Assembly (NCBI RefSeq): GCF_035946055.1
Contig: NZ_CP108364.1
Span: forward strand, 3,844,001 to 3,908,000
Length of the DNA stretch: 64,000 nt
Source of the DNA: Streptomyces sp. NBC_01341
Lineage (GTDB): Bacteria; Actinomycetota; Actinomycetes; Streptomycetales; Streptomycetaceae
Reading direction: 5' to 3'
Positions within the stretch are counted from its first letter, which is position 1. Every line of letters begins with the position of its first letter. The translations under genes were made by a program, and so were the position numbers. The notes beneath the pieces are model-generated. The model ran no database searches. It was not told where the DNA came from and saw only the letters and a list, made by a program, of their open reading frames with translations. Shown piece by piece: positions 56,686 to 64,000 of this stretch.

Positions 56686-58674
56686 TCACCGCCGGATCAT
56701 CGACCGCTGCCTGCGCAGCAGTTCGGCCAGACCGCGACGCGTCGCCGCGATCACCACCCGGTCCTGTGCCCGCAGCACATACCCGGGGTGCAGGTCCCAG
56801 ACCAGGCCGGAGGGCGCCTGCCCCGGCGCGAGCGGGTCGAACGGCGGCACGGCGGCCAGGTCCGGGAGGCGGTCGCCCGGCGGGGTCGCGTCCAGGGCCA
56901 GGACCCGCCACGCACCTGCCCGGAACGCCTGGTCGACCGTCCGGCCCTCCAGCTGCGGGTGGCCCGCCACCTCCAGGGCCGCGAACAGCAGCACCTTCCG
57001 CTCGACCGGCACCGCCCCCAGGATCTGGCGGCCCATCATCGCCACCGCGAACGCCGGGGCAGCCAGGTGGGACACCGAGCGGGAGCGGGTCAGGGCGTGC
57101 GGGTGCGCCGTGCGCAGGGTGCGGTAGACGGCGGTCGCGAACTCGTCGTCGAACAGGCGCAGTGCCACCCGCAGATCGGGCTTCACCGACCGGGCGTACA
57201 GCGCGGCCTCGAGGTTCGTCGTGTCGACGCTGGTCAGGGCGAGCAGGGCGCGGGCCCGGCGGATCTTGGCGGCCTCCAGGACGCCCTCCTGGGTGACATC
57301 GCCCAGGACCGTCGGGACGTGCAGGCTGCGGGCCAGCGGGATGCCCCGGGCCTCCGGGTCCTCCTCCACCACGACGACGGGTATGTCCAGCTCGCGCAGC
57401 CGCACGAGCACCCTCGTACCGATCTTGCCGAGGCCCAGCAGGACCACGTGGCCCGACAGACCGCGCGGCGGGCGGCGCAGCGCAGACGCGGTGCGCAGCG
57501 AGCCGAACGCCTCCAGGACGGCGGCGACCAGCAGGGGCAGCAGCAGGAGACCGGCCGTCCCGGACAGCAGCTGGATGACCTGGCGGGACGCGGGGTCGCC
57601 GTCCTCCACGGCGGGGTCGCCCATGGCCAGCAGGTCGAGCATCGTGAGGTAGGCGGCGTGCAGCGGGCTGTCGCCGGTGGTGATCACCGACGCCACGGCG
57701 AGGCCGACGACCGCCGCCGCGACGCCCAGCGCCGACCAGCGCAGCCTTCGCGAGAAGACCTGGCCGAGCGGGGCGCCCCTCCCGCCCATCCGGGTGGGTG
57801 CACGGTCGGGGTCCGCCTGGCTGATGGCCTCCAGGACGATCGTGCCCCGGCCGGTGGCCGCGTGCACCGTCGCCCGGTCGGGCAGGAGCTGCGGCCCTTC
57901 GTCGCCGCTGCTGTCGGAGCCCTCGGCGCCCGCCGGGTCCTGGCTGGTGGAGGACAGCAGCGCGAGGGTGCACAGCCCCGGGTCGGCGAGTTCGCCGTGC
58001 CGGGGCGGCGTGCGCTCGACCGCGCGCAGCAGCAGCCCCTCGGCCTGGATGACCTTGCTGCTGCCGGTCAGCGCGGTGGCGGCCAGCGCGGGGGCGGCCG
58101 TGTCGGCGTCGGACAGGACGGTGGTGGAGGCGTCGAGCGCCGCATGGTCGAGGCCCGGCATGGAGACGGCGGCGGCCTGGTCGAGAAGGGTTTCCAGGTG
58201 CTGTCCGAGCTTGCGGTTGTACAGCCGGATGACGAGCCGCAGACGTGGATTGAGACGGCGGGCCGTCAGGGCGGCGCGGATGTTGAGCTCGTCGTCGTCG
58301 TAGACGAGCGCGAGCGCGGCCGCCCGGTCGGCACCCGCCTCCTCCAGTACCTCGTCGGAGGGTTCGTGCGCCTCGATGATGCGGACGGCCTCGACCCCGG
58401 CGTTGGTGTCGCCCCCTCCGGCCGCCCCGTTGCGGTTCATGGCCGCCGACATCCGCCCGAACAGGGCGCTCGCACGGGCGCGTTGGGTCAGCGGCAGCTC
58501 CGGCCGGCTGATGTCGCGACCCGGCGGGAGCAGGAGGGTGACCCGCTCGCCGTACACGTAGCGCAGCTCGACGGCGAGCCGCCTGGCGAGGGCGTCGTCG
58601 CCACAGACGACCATGTGGCCGGTGACGTGGGGGCGTTGGGGCTGCTGCGGAAGTGGTGACACGGAACCCAGCAT
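56686..58674 (-). CDS. Channel-like membrane protein with two TrkA-N (RCK) domains
   Basis: 662 residues. First Rossmann-like RCK ~15-180 (HMVVCGDDALARRLAVEL), a membrane part ~305-400 with helices SALGVAAAVVGLAVASVI and LSGTAGLLLLPLLVAAVL around the loop LTMLDLLAMGDPAV, then a second RCK ~405-550 (HVVLLGLGKIGTRVLVRL, ALTSVDTTNLEAALYAR) and a TrkA-C-like end. The pore loop lacks TxGYG, so ion choice is uncertain. Domain order differs from ordinary K+ channels and resembles CASTOR/POLLUX-like proteins. ATG 58674 is 9 bases after GGAGG. Confidence 0.82.
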   Translation of the reverse strand: MLGSVSPLPQQPQRPHVTGHMVVCGDDALARRLAVELRYVYGERVTLLLPPGRDISRPELPLTQRARASALFGRMSAAMNRNGAAGGGDTNAGVEAVRIIEAHEPSDEVLEEAGADRAAALALVYDDDELNIRAALTARRLNPRLRLVIRLYNRKLGQHLETLLDQAAAVSMPGLDHAALDASTTVLSDADTAAPALAATALTGSSKVIQAEGLLLRAVERTPPRHGELADPGLCTLALLSSTSQDPAGAEGSDSSGDEGPQLLPDRATVHAATGRGTIVLEAISQADPDRAPTRMGGRGAPLGQVFSRRLRWSALGVAAAVVGLAVASVITTGDSPLHAAYLTMLDLLAMGDPAVEDGDPASRQVIQLLSGTAGLLLLPLLVAAVLEAFGSLRTASALRRPPRGLSGHVVLLGLGKIGTRVLVRLRELDIPVVVVEEDPEARGIPLARSLHVPTVLGDVTQEGVLEAAKIRRARALLALTSVDTTNLEAALYARSVKPDLRVALRLFDDEFATAVYRTLRTAHPHALTRSRSVSHLAAPAFAVAMMGRQILGAVPVERKVLLFAALEVAGHPQLEGRTVDQAFRAGAWRVLALDATPPGDRLPDLAAVPPFDPLAPGQAPSGLVWDLHPGYVLRAQDRVVIAATRRGLAELLRRQRSMIRR

Positions 58675-58747
58675 GCCGTGCTCCCTCCGGTTCGGTCGGG
58701 CGGGTCGGTGATCTTCGTGTGATGGACCCGGAGGGCGGGGCGGCGGG

Positions 58748-59386
58748 TCAGGCGGCCCTGCGCGGCAGAGGGCGCGGGGTGAACGCCGCGTCGTGCGGCA
58801 AGACCCAGAAGAACCCGCCCTCGGCGTCGTAGGAGTGGAGGAGTCCCGTACTGCCGGAGGTGAACACGGCGGCGGGCGCGGAGCGCCCCACCGGCCGGCG
58901 TACCCGCACGATCGCGGTCGATCCGTCGGCCGCCGCTACCTCCGCCTGCCCGAAGCCGGAGCCGGCGGAAACCGTGCGGATCGTGCAGACCCGGCCCACG
59001 AAGTGCTGCCGCGAGGAAGGAGGTTCCGCCGGGAAGCACCGGCGGAAGAAGCGTACGAGCAGGCGTACCGCGCCCCACGCGATCAGCAGCGCACCCGCGA
59101 GTACGGCGAGGTGGAGAGCGGCCCGCGGCGTGCCGGTGGTGCCTCCGCGCAGGACCAGGACCGACCCGGCGAGGCCGGTGAACCAGGAGATGACGACGAA
59201 CAGCGACACCGACACGGCGACCGGCACCCCGGCGAATCCGACGGCTTCGGCGTCGAGGTCGGTGTCGAAGGAGTCGTGCCCGGCCGCTCCGGCAAGCACG
59301 AGCAGCCAGAAGCAGACGGCGACCACCAGGGCGGCGCCGAAGAGCACGGCTGGGAAGGTGATTGCTGCGGAAACGAGATCGGTCAT
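58748..59386 (-). CDS. YqiJ/NfeD-like membrane protein with OB-fold
   Basis: 212 residues. Three helices (FPAVLFGAALVVAVCFWLLV, VSLFVVISWFTGLAGSVLVL, AALHLAVLAGALLIAWGAV), then a soluble OB-fold domain (SRQHFVGRVCTIRTVSAGSG, AAADGSTAIVRVRRP). YqiJ- and NfeD-type proteins partner with flotillin/SPFH proteins; a flotillin gene begins beyond 63.6 kb on the same strand. ATG 59386 is 8 bases after AGGGGG. Confidence 0.72.
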   Translation of the reverse strand: MTDLVSAAITFPAVLFGAALVVAVCFWLLVLAGAAGHDSFDTDLDAEAVGFAGVPVAVSVSLFVVISWFTGLAGSVLVLRGGTTGTPRAALHLAVLAGALLIAWGAVRLLVRFFRRCFPAEPPSSRQHFVGRVCTIRTVSAGSGFGQAEVAAADGSTAIVRVRRPVGRSAPAAVFTSGSTGLLHSYDAEGGFFWVLPHDAAFTPRPLPRRAA

Positions 59387-59692
59387 CGGGCCCACCCCCT
59401 GCGACGCCGTGCGCGGCTCTACGGTCCAGGGGCCGGGCGGCGGACGGGACGTCGGGGCGCCGGTGCTGCGACGCCGCACGCGGCCCCGCAGCAACCGGTT
59501 TCTTCCCCCGTGGTCCCCCGTGATCCCCCGTTGTTTCCCCCGTGTGTTGCTGAACCGATCGTGTCAGCCGGGGCCGTCCGGCGCATTGCCGTGTTCCGGC
59601 AGGCTTCGCCGGGTCCCCCTGCCGGGCACCGGCACCGCCCGGCGTGCGTTGGGTGGGATGAACCGTGTGAGTGACGTGATGAGGAGAGAGCC
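59387..59692. promoter_or_regulatory. Divergent control region with TCCCCCGT iterons
   Basis: 306 bases. TCCCCCGT occurs at 59504, 59514, 59524 and 59536, the first three exactly 10 bases apart, i.e. on one face of the helix. They may be binding sites for the PucR-type regulator or another protein. No other feature is seen. Confidence 0.4.
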
Positions 59693-60766
59693 GTGGCGGA
59701 GCCCGAGATCCCCGAGGAGTTCCTGGAGGACTACACCCGGATCCTGTCCGAGGTGGCGGACACCGGCCGCCGGCTCACGCGTGACGAGCTGGAGAACCGG
59801 CGCGCGCTCGGCCGGGAAGCCGCAGAGGCGGGGCACCAGTTGCGCGCCCTGGTGCGTCTCCATCTCGCGGAGACCCGCACGGCCTGGCCGCTCGCCGGCC
59901 CGGGGGCCGGTCCGGTCGCCACCGACGCCGTGCTGGCCGCCGTGGAACAGGCCGTGGATGCCTTCGCGGAGGGCTTCGAGCGGGCGCAGCGACTTACCGT
60001 GCGGCGCGAGGAGGCGGCGCGGCGGGAGTTCATCGACGACCTGCTGTACGGGCGCAGTGACCTGGGACGGCTCGCCGAGCGGGCCACCCGGTTCGGGCTT
60101 CGTCTCTCGCGGGCCCACGCCGTGGCGGTGGCCGCGGGCCCGGAGGCGTACACCGAGTCGGACGCCGTGCCGCGCCGGGTGGAGGCGGCTCTGCTCGGAC
60201 GTTTCGGCGGCCGGAAGATCCTGGCCACCACGAAGGACGGGCGCATGGTCTGCATAGCCCCCGGCAGTCAGCCGGACGTGCTGCGGTACTTCGCGAAGCA
60301 GGCGCATGCCGCGACCGACGGCGGTCAGGTCGCGGTGGGCCGCCCGCACCGCGGTCCCGGCGGGGTCGTCCACTCCTACGACGAGGCGCTCGACGTCCTC
60401 GACCTGGCGAAGCGGATGGCCCTCGACGACCCGGTGCTGTACGCGAGTGACCTGTTGGTCTATCCGGTGCTGACCCGGGACCGGCAGGCGATGGCCGATC
60501 TCGTGCGCAGCGAGCTGGGTCCGCTGAGGAAGGCGAGGGGCGGTGCGGAACCGCTGCTGCGGACGCTGTCCGTCTACTTCGACGCGGGCTGTGTCGCGGC
60601 GGAGACGGCGCGGCGCCTTTCGCTGAGCGTGCGCGCCCTGACCTACCGGCTGGAGCGGATACACCAGTTGACCGGATCGGATCCCGCCGACCCGATGCAC
60701 CGCTACAAGCTGCAGACGGCGGTGATCGGTGCCCGGCTGCTGGACTGGCCGGCGAGGGAGCTGTGA
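59693..60766 (+). CDS. PucR/CdaR-family transcriptional regulator
   Basis: 357 residues. An N-terminal helical region (RLTRDELENRRALGREAAEAG) precedes the middle GGDEF-like/RsbT-antagonist-type domain and the C-terminal PucR helix-turn-helix (TLSVYFDAGCVAAETARRLSLSV and LTYRLERIHQLTGSDP). PucR-family proteins usually activate nearby catabolic or transport genes; no obvious target adjoins except the divergent YqiJ-like gene. GTG 59693 follows GAGGAG by 6 bases. Confidence 0.85.
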   Translation: MAEPEIPEEFLEDYTRILSEVADTGRRLTRDELENRRALGREAAEAGHQLRALVRLHLAETRTAWPLAGPGAGPVATDAVLAAVEQAVDAFAEGFERAQRLTVRREEAARREFIDDLLYGRSDLGRLAERATRFGLRLSRAHAVAVAAGPEAYTESDAVPRRVEAALLGRFGGRKILATTKDGRMVCIAPGSQPDVLRYFAKQAHAATDGGQVAVGRPHRGPGGVVHSYDEALDVLDLAKRMALDDPVLYASDLLVYPVLTRDRQAMADLVRSELGPLRKARGGAEPLLRTLSVYFDAGCVAAETARRLSLSVRALTYRLERIHQLTGSDPADPMHRYKLQTAVIGARLLDWPAREL

Positions 60767-60861
60767 CGCGCGGCACCGGCTCTACGGCCCCGGACCGCGA
60801 AGCGTGCGAGGTGCTGGTGCGTACGGCCCGTGAATCCGGGCCGCACGCCGTGGGCGGGGTT

Positions 60862-61317
60862 CTACAGGTCGAACTCGTGCGGCGGCAGGTCGAGCGCGAA
60901 GCACGCCTCCCGGACGACGGCCTGCTCGGACTTGTCGAAGTCACCGTCGGCGCCGCCGATGACGATGCCGATCTGGATGACGGCGCGGGCCTCGGCGGGC
61001 TTCTTCCTGGCCTTGCCGATCTCCTGGAGGACGCTGACCTTGCCGAAGGCGAAGTCCGCTGTCAGCTTGTCCACGTAGTCGTTGAACCGGCGCTGCAGGT
61101 CGTCCGCGGGGAAGTTCCGCAGCACGTCGTTGCCGGCGATCAGCGAGGCGACGCGCTGCCGCTCGGACGGGTCGATGGAGCCGTCGGCCGCCGCCACGAG
61201 GGCGCACATGGCCATGCTCGCGTCCCGGAACGCCCCGCTCTTGAGGTCGTTCTTCTTCGCCTCCAGCTGCGTCTGCATCGTCGACGCGGATTCCTTGATC
61301 CGATCCCAAAGGGCCAT
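60862..61317 (-). CDS. TerB-like (tellurite-resistance family) protein
   Basis: 151 residues, all helical. MALWDRIKESASTMQTQLEA, MCALVAAADGSIDPSERQRVA and IGIVIGGADGDFDKSEQAVV: two acidic DGxxxxxE metal-binding loops as in TerB. Such proteins belong to the Ter stress network that also uses VWA proteins like the one at 47 kb. ATG 61317 is used with GGAGA ahead; an in-frame GTG further upstream has little support. No TerD gene is in the window. Confidence 0.83.
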   Translation of the reverse strand: MALWDRIKESASTMQTQLEAKKNDLKSGAFRDASMAMCALVAAADGSIDPSERQRVASLIAGNDVLRNFPADDLQRRFNDYVDKLTADFAFGKVSVLQEIGKARKKPAEARAVIQIGIVIGGADGDFDKSEQAVVREACFALDLPPHEFDL

Positions 61318-61467
61318 GACGTCTCCATACGTAGCGTTGCCTGTGATGCGGAACCAGTCGAACTCTACAACTGTGTAGAAGTCGCGTGGGTGGCGGTCCG
61401 CGGCACCGTGGCTGCCGGGACGGGAACCGGCCACCGGAGGGGCACTCGCCGTCGCCGTACGACGCCG

Positions 61468-61497
61468 ACGGCCCCGGGGCGGGCGCCCCGGGGCCGT
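61468..61497 (-). terminator. Hairpin after the antiporter gene
   Basis: ACGGCCCCGGGGC and GCCCCGGGGCCGT, exact 13-bp stem, loop GGGC, 44 bases beyond the antiporter stop. Confidence 0.7.
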
Positions 61498-61540
61498 GAA
61501 CAGCCGGGCAGGACCGATTCGGCCGGCCCGCCGGGCGCCC

Positions 61541-62788
61541 TCAGTCGGAGTCGCGCCCCGCGTGCTCAGGCGTCAGGTCGTCGTGCGACGGCATCGGCTC
61601 GTCGCGCGTCCCGGCCGGCTTCTTCCGCTTGCCGGCCAGCGCCGCCTGCAGCCTGGACGCGACCGGTTCCGTCCACCGGGCGGTGAGCGGCCCGGCGATC
61701 ACCAGGATCAGGACGTACGCCGTCGCGATGGGCCCGATCCGCGGCTCCGTCGCCACGGCCAGACCGGCGATGACGATCGAGAACTCCCCGCGTGCGACCA
61801 GCGTGCCGCCCGCGCGCCACCGGCCGCGCGGACCGATCCCCGCCCGCCGGGACGCGTACCAGCCCGTGCCGATCTTCGTGAAGACCGTGACGATCGCCAG
61901 CAGCGCCGCCGGGAGCAGCACGGGCGGGATCTCCGCCGGATCGGTCGACAGGCCGAAGAACACGAAGAAGACGGCGGCGAACAGGTCCCGCAGCGGCGTC
62001 AGCAGCTTGCGCGCGCCCTCGGCGACCTCGCCCGACAGGGCGATGCCGACCAGGAACGCTCCGACCGCCGCCGACACCTGGAGCTGTTGTGCCACACCGG
62101 CGACCAGGACGGTGAGTCCGAGCACGACCAGCAGCAGCATCTCCGGATTGTCGGAGGACACCGCCCGGCTGATCAGCCTGCCGTGGCGCAGCGCGAGGTA
62201 CAGCACGAACCCGACGGTCCCGAGCGCGATCAGCAGCGCGATACTGCCGCCCGCGAGGCCGACGCCCGCCAGCATCGCGGTGAGCAGTGGCAGATAGACG
62301 GCCATGGCGAGGTCCTCGATGACGAGGACCCCGAGGATGACGGGCGTCTCGCGGTTGCCGAGCCGCCCCATGTCGGTCATCACCTTGGCGATCACGCCCG
62401 ACGACGAGATCCAGGTGACCCCGGCCAGCGCGACCGCGCCGACGGGGCCCCACCCGAGCATCAGGCCGGCGATCGCACCGGGCGTCGCGTTGAGCACGAA
62501 GTCGACGACTCCGGAGGGGTACTGCGTCTTGAGGCTGGTGACGAGTTCCGAGGCGCTGTACTCGAGCCCGAGGAGCAGCAGGAGCAGGATGACGCCGATC
62601 TCCGCCCCGATGGCGGTGAACTCCTCGCTCGCGCCGAGCGGCAGCAGGCCGCCTTCTCCGAACGCGAGTCCGGCGAGCAGGTAGAGCGGGATCGGCGAGA
62701 GTCCTATCCGCCCGGCGAACCTTCCGATGATGCCGAGTCCCAGGATGACGGAGCCGAGCTCCACCAGCAGTGCGGTCGTGTCGTGCAC
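61541..62788 (-). CDS. Cation:proton antiporter, CPA2 family (KhtU/CpeB-like)
   Basis: 415 residues, about 12-13 helices. LYLLAGLAFGEGGLLPLG, GVILLLLLLGLEYSASEL, VTWISSSGVIAKVMTDMG and VLVIEDLAMAVYLPLL match the CPA2 antiporter core, including the conserved acidic ED. It ends in a short polar tail without RCK domain. GTG 62788 lies 2 bases from the upstream stop, with GGAGGG inside that gene. It exchanges K+ or Na+ for H+ under control of the upstream subunit. Confidence 0.88.
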   Translation of the reverse strand: MHDTTALLVELGSVILGLGIIGRFAGRIGLSPIPLYLLAGLAFGEGGLLPLGASEEFTAIGAEIGVILLLLLLGLEYSASELVTSLKTQYPSGVVDFVLNATPGAIAGLMLGWGPVGAVALAGVTWISSSGVIAKVMTDMGRLGNRETPVILGVLVIEDLAMAVYLPLLTAMLAGVGLAGGSIALLIALGTVGFVLYLALRHGRLISRAVSSDNPEMLLLVVLGLTVLVAGVAQQLQVSAAVGAFLVGIALSGEVAEGARKLLTPLRDLFAAVFFVFFGLSTDPAEIPPVLLPAALLAIVTVFTKIGTGWYASRRAGIGPRGRWRAGGTLVARGEFSIVIAGLAVATEPRIGPIATAYVLILVIAGPLTARWTEPVASRLQAALAGKRKKPAGTRDEPMPSHDDLTPEHAGRDSD

Positions 62789-62790
62789 GG

Positions 62791-63261
62791 TCAGCCCTCC
62801 GCAATGATCTCGGAGAGCGTGTCCACGCCCTCACGCGTTCCGACGACGACGAGCGTGTCCCCGATGGCCAGCCGGAAGTCCGGTCCGGGCGACGGGTGCG
62901 CGCTGTGCGTCCGCAGGACGGCCACGATCGACGCCCCGGTCCTCGTCCGGGCCCGGGTGTCCCCGAGCAGCCGCCCGCCGTACGGCGAACGGGTTCCGAG
63001 CGGGATGTGCTCGGTGACCAGGTCGATGCCCTCCGTCCGCACGGCGTCGATCGGCGCCGCGTCGATGAGGTGGGCGAGTCCGGTGGCCTCGGCCGTGGTC
63101 AGGGGCACGGAGAGCACGCACGAATCGGGGTCGTCCTGCTCGTAGAACCCGAGGAACCGGCGTCCGTCGTGATGCACGACGACCGAGATGTGCTGCCCAG
63201 ACTCCGTCGTGTAGTCGTACTGGACGCCGACTCCTGGCAGCGATGTGCGGTGGGTTCCCAT
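62791..63261 (-). CDS. Antiporter regulatory subunit with RCK_C domain (KhtT/CpeA-like)
   Basis: 156 residues. N-terminal ~75 residues bear YDYTTESGQHISVVVHHDGR; the C-terminal ~80 form a TrkA-C/RCK_C domain (GASIVAVLR, DFRLAIGDTLVVVGTREGVDTLSEII). This matches KhtT, the ligand-sensing partner of KhtU; in Streptomyces venezuelae the related CpeA binds c-di-AMP. Ligand here is inferred. ATG 63261 is 5 bases after GGGAGG. Operon with the antiporter, 2-base gap. Confidence 0.83.
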   Translation of the reverse strand: MGTHRTSLPGVGVQYDYTTESGQHISVVVHHDGRRFLGFYEQDDPDSCVLSVPLTTAEATGLAHLIDAAPIDAVRTEGIDLVTEHIPLGTRSPYGGRLLGDTRARTRTGASIVAVLRTHSAHPSPGPDFRLAIGDTLVVVGTREGVDTLSEIIAEG

Positions 63262-63565
63262 GGCTTCCTCCCGAGGAGCGCGCGGCGGCAGGGCACGCTT
63301 TTGATCATCTCTTTAGCTGCTCATTACCCTAACCGGGGGCGGTCTCCGGTTGTCGGGCGCGGAAGGGGGGCCCGGACACGGCGGCGCCGTGGGTGCGGCC
63401 TCGTCATCGTCCGCCATGGCCGCTTCGAGGGCTTCGACTCCGGGCTGCCCGTCGACGAGCAGCTCAGGTACGCGGAGGGGACGCTCACCCCGGCGTGCGG
63501 CATCGACGAACGGGCGAGGGCGGGGGCATCTGCCGGGCTCTCTCGTCCCGTACCGCGGCGGCCCG
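63262..63565. promoter_or_regulatory. Gap upstream of the antiporter operon
   Basis: 304 bases. The stretch 63300-63335 is AT-rich; on the minus strand GGGTAAT (about 63324-63330) resembles the -10 of stress sigma factors of the SigB group, though a good -35 is not evident. From 63340 to 63565 I see no gene or repeat beyond ordinary GC-rich sequence. Confidence 0.3.
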
Positions 63566-63614
63566 CGTCAGGGCCGGCCGCGGTACCCGGGCGGTACCGC
63601 GGCCGGCCCTGACG
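63566..63614 (-). terminator. Very long terminator hairpin after the flotillin gene
   Basis: Exact 22-bp arms at 63566-63587 and 63593-63614, loop CGGGC, 3 bases beyond the flotillin stop. Confidence 0.8.
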
Positions 63615-63617
63615 GTG

Positions 63618-64000
63618 TCAGTCCTTGATCTCGATCTTCTCGCCGTTGGCCGAGGAGGAGGGGACCGCGGCCGACGGGGCGGTGCCGGCCGTCTTGGCCT
63701 GAAGGTTCTTCAGCAGCGCGCCCAGGTCCACACCCGTGGTGGAGTTGAGGAGCTCGATCCCCTGCGCGACGTTGTCGGTGACCGTGCGGGACAGCTGACT
63801 GGCGCCGTCCGTCGAGATGACGGTCATCTTGTCGATCGCGCTCAGCGGCTCCGCCGCCTTGGCGACGACCTGCGGGAGTACCTCGACCAGCATCTGCAGG
63901 ACGGCCGCGTCACCGTACTGTTTGAAGGCGTCCGCCTTCTTCTGCATGGCCTCGGCCTCGGCGGCGCCCTTCGCCGCGATGGCGGCGGCCTCGGACTCGC
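63618..64000 (-). CDS. Flotillin/SPFH-domain protein, C-terminal part
   Basis: The gene runs off the end of the window; about 127 C-terminal residues are visible. An Ala/Glu heptad region (SEAAAIAAKGAAEAEAMQKK) continues into VLQMLVEVLPQVVAKAAEPL and KMTVISTDGASQL, typical flotillin C-terminal words, then a disordered tail ending KIEIKD. Flotillins form membrane scaffolds. A YqiJ/NfeD-like gene, the usual partner type, is 4 kb away. Confidence 0.85.
   Translation of the reverse strand, partial: ESEAAAIAAKGAAEAEAMQKKADAFKQYGDAAVLQMLVEVLPQVVAKAAEPLSAIDKMTVISTDGASQLSRTVTDNVAQGIELLNSTTGVDLGALLKNLQAKTAGTAPSAAVPSSSANGEKIEIKD

Noticed and set aside
1..64000. CRISPR arrays, insertion sequences, prophage or integrative element
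   Set aside because: No regularly spaced repeats, transposase, integrase or attachment-like duplications were seen; composition is even and gene content is core.
1..64000. TTA leucine codons that would signal bldA control
   Set aside because: Inspection of TTA strings placed all noticed ones between genes or out of frame; none convincing inside a gene.

Overview
The window looks like core chromosome of a Streptomyces (or close relative). Base composition is very high GC and third codon positions are almost all G or C. GTG, ATG and one TTG start follow GGAGG-type ribosome sites, and many neighbouring genes overlap by ATGA or GTGA. The gene content fits: two branched-chain keto acid dehydrogenase operons, BkdR, a proteasome activator, paired Ser/Thr kinases, a K15-type DD-transpeptidase, aspS and metG. 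Two perfect and one near-perfect parS sites (GTTTCACGTGAAAC) and two perfect DnaA boxes (TTGTCCACA) suggest the segment lies near oriC; from memory, the gene order resembles the oriC-proximal region of S. coelicolor. I saw no CRISPR array, insertion sequence, prophage, rRNA or tRNA gene.

Layout. 1-3.7 kb: end of an HTTM membrane protein, a SpoU/TrmH RNA methyltransferase, then paaN and a divergent TetR regulator. 3.7-8.1 kb: bkdR (Lrp family) divergent from a first BCKDH operon (E1 alpha, E1 beta, E2). 8.2-12.1 kb: a translationally coupled trio of MobA-DUF6457, a MoeA-like protein with a long disordered N-terminus, and a K+ channel with a TrkA-N domain. 12.3-19.9 kb: quinone reductase, Bpa, a frameshifted small membrane protein, a secreted protein, two head-to-head Ser/Thr kinases and a phosphotransferase. 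19.9-25.1 kb: PPOX-fold protein, NarL-type response regulator and the second BCKDH operon.

25-40 kb: K15-type PBP, GntR-MFS operon, mycothiol-dependent-type enzyme, nitrilase-family amidase, LURP-one protein, NHLRC2-like thioredoxin/NHL protein, M18 aminopeptidase, lipoprotein, long acyl-CoA dehydrogenase, SseB-like protein, pirin and an AI-2E family transporter. 40-49 kb: SpoIIE-type phosphatase fused to an anti-sigma-like ATPase, aspS, L,D-transpeptidase-like lipoprotein, metG and a TerF-like VWA protein. 49-56.6 kb: a decayed phoX remnant, S4 protein, DUF2630, oxidoreductase, two membrane proteins, universal stress protein, the FMN reductase/LLM monooxygenase pair, and an auxiliary trpS behind a Trp-Trp leader peptide and attenuator. 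56.7-64 kb: a two-RCK channel-like protein, YqiJ/NfeD-like protein, PucR regulator, TerB-like protein, a KhtTU/CpeAB-like cation/H+ antiporter pair and the 3' end of a flotillin gene.

Themes. Two E1-E2 complexes feed branched acyl-CoAs into fatty-acid and polyketide metabolism. An acyl-CoA dehydrogenase sits near pirin, a pairing reported in Streptomyces as a redox brake on beta-oxidation. The pirin gene and the LLM monooxygenase operon, 17 kb apart, share an almost identical upstream motif, which suggests a common regulator. Several perfect inverted repeats of 13-24 bp separate transcription units. The least expected items are the parS and DnaA-box signals, the shared GTTCA motif, the phoX remnant and the trpS attenuator.
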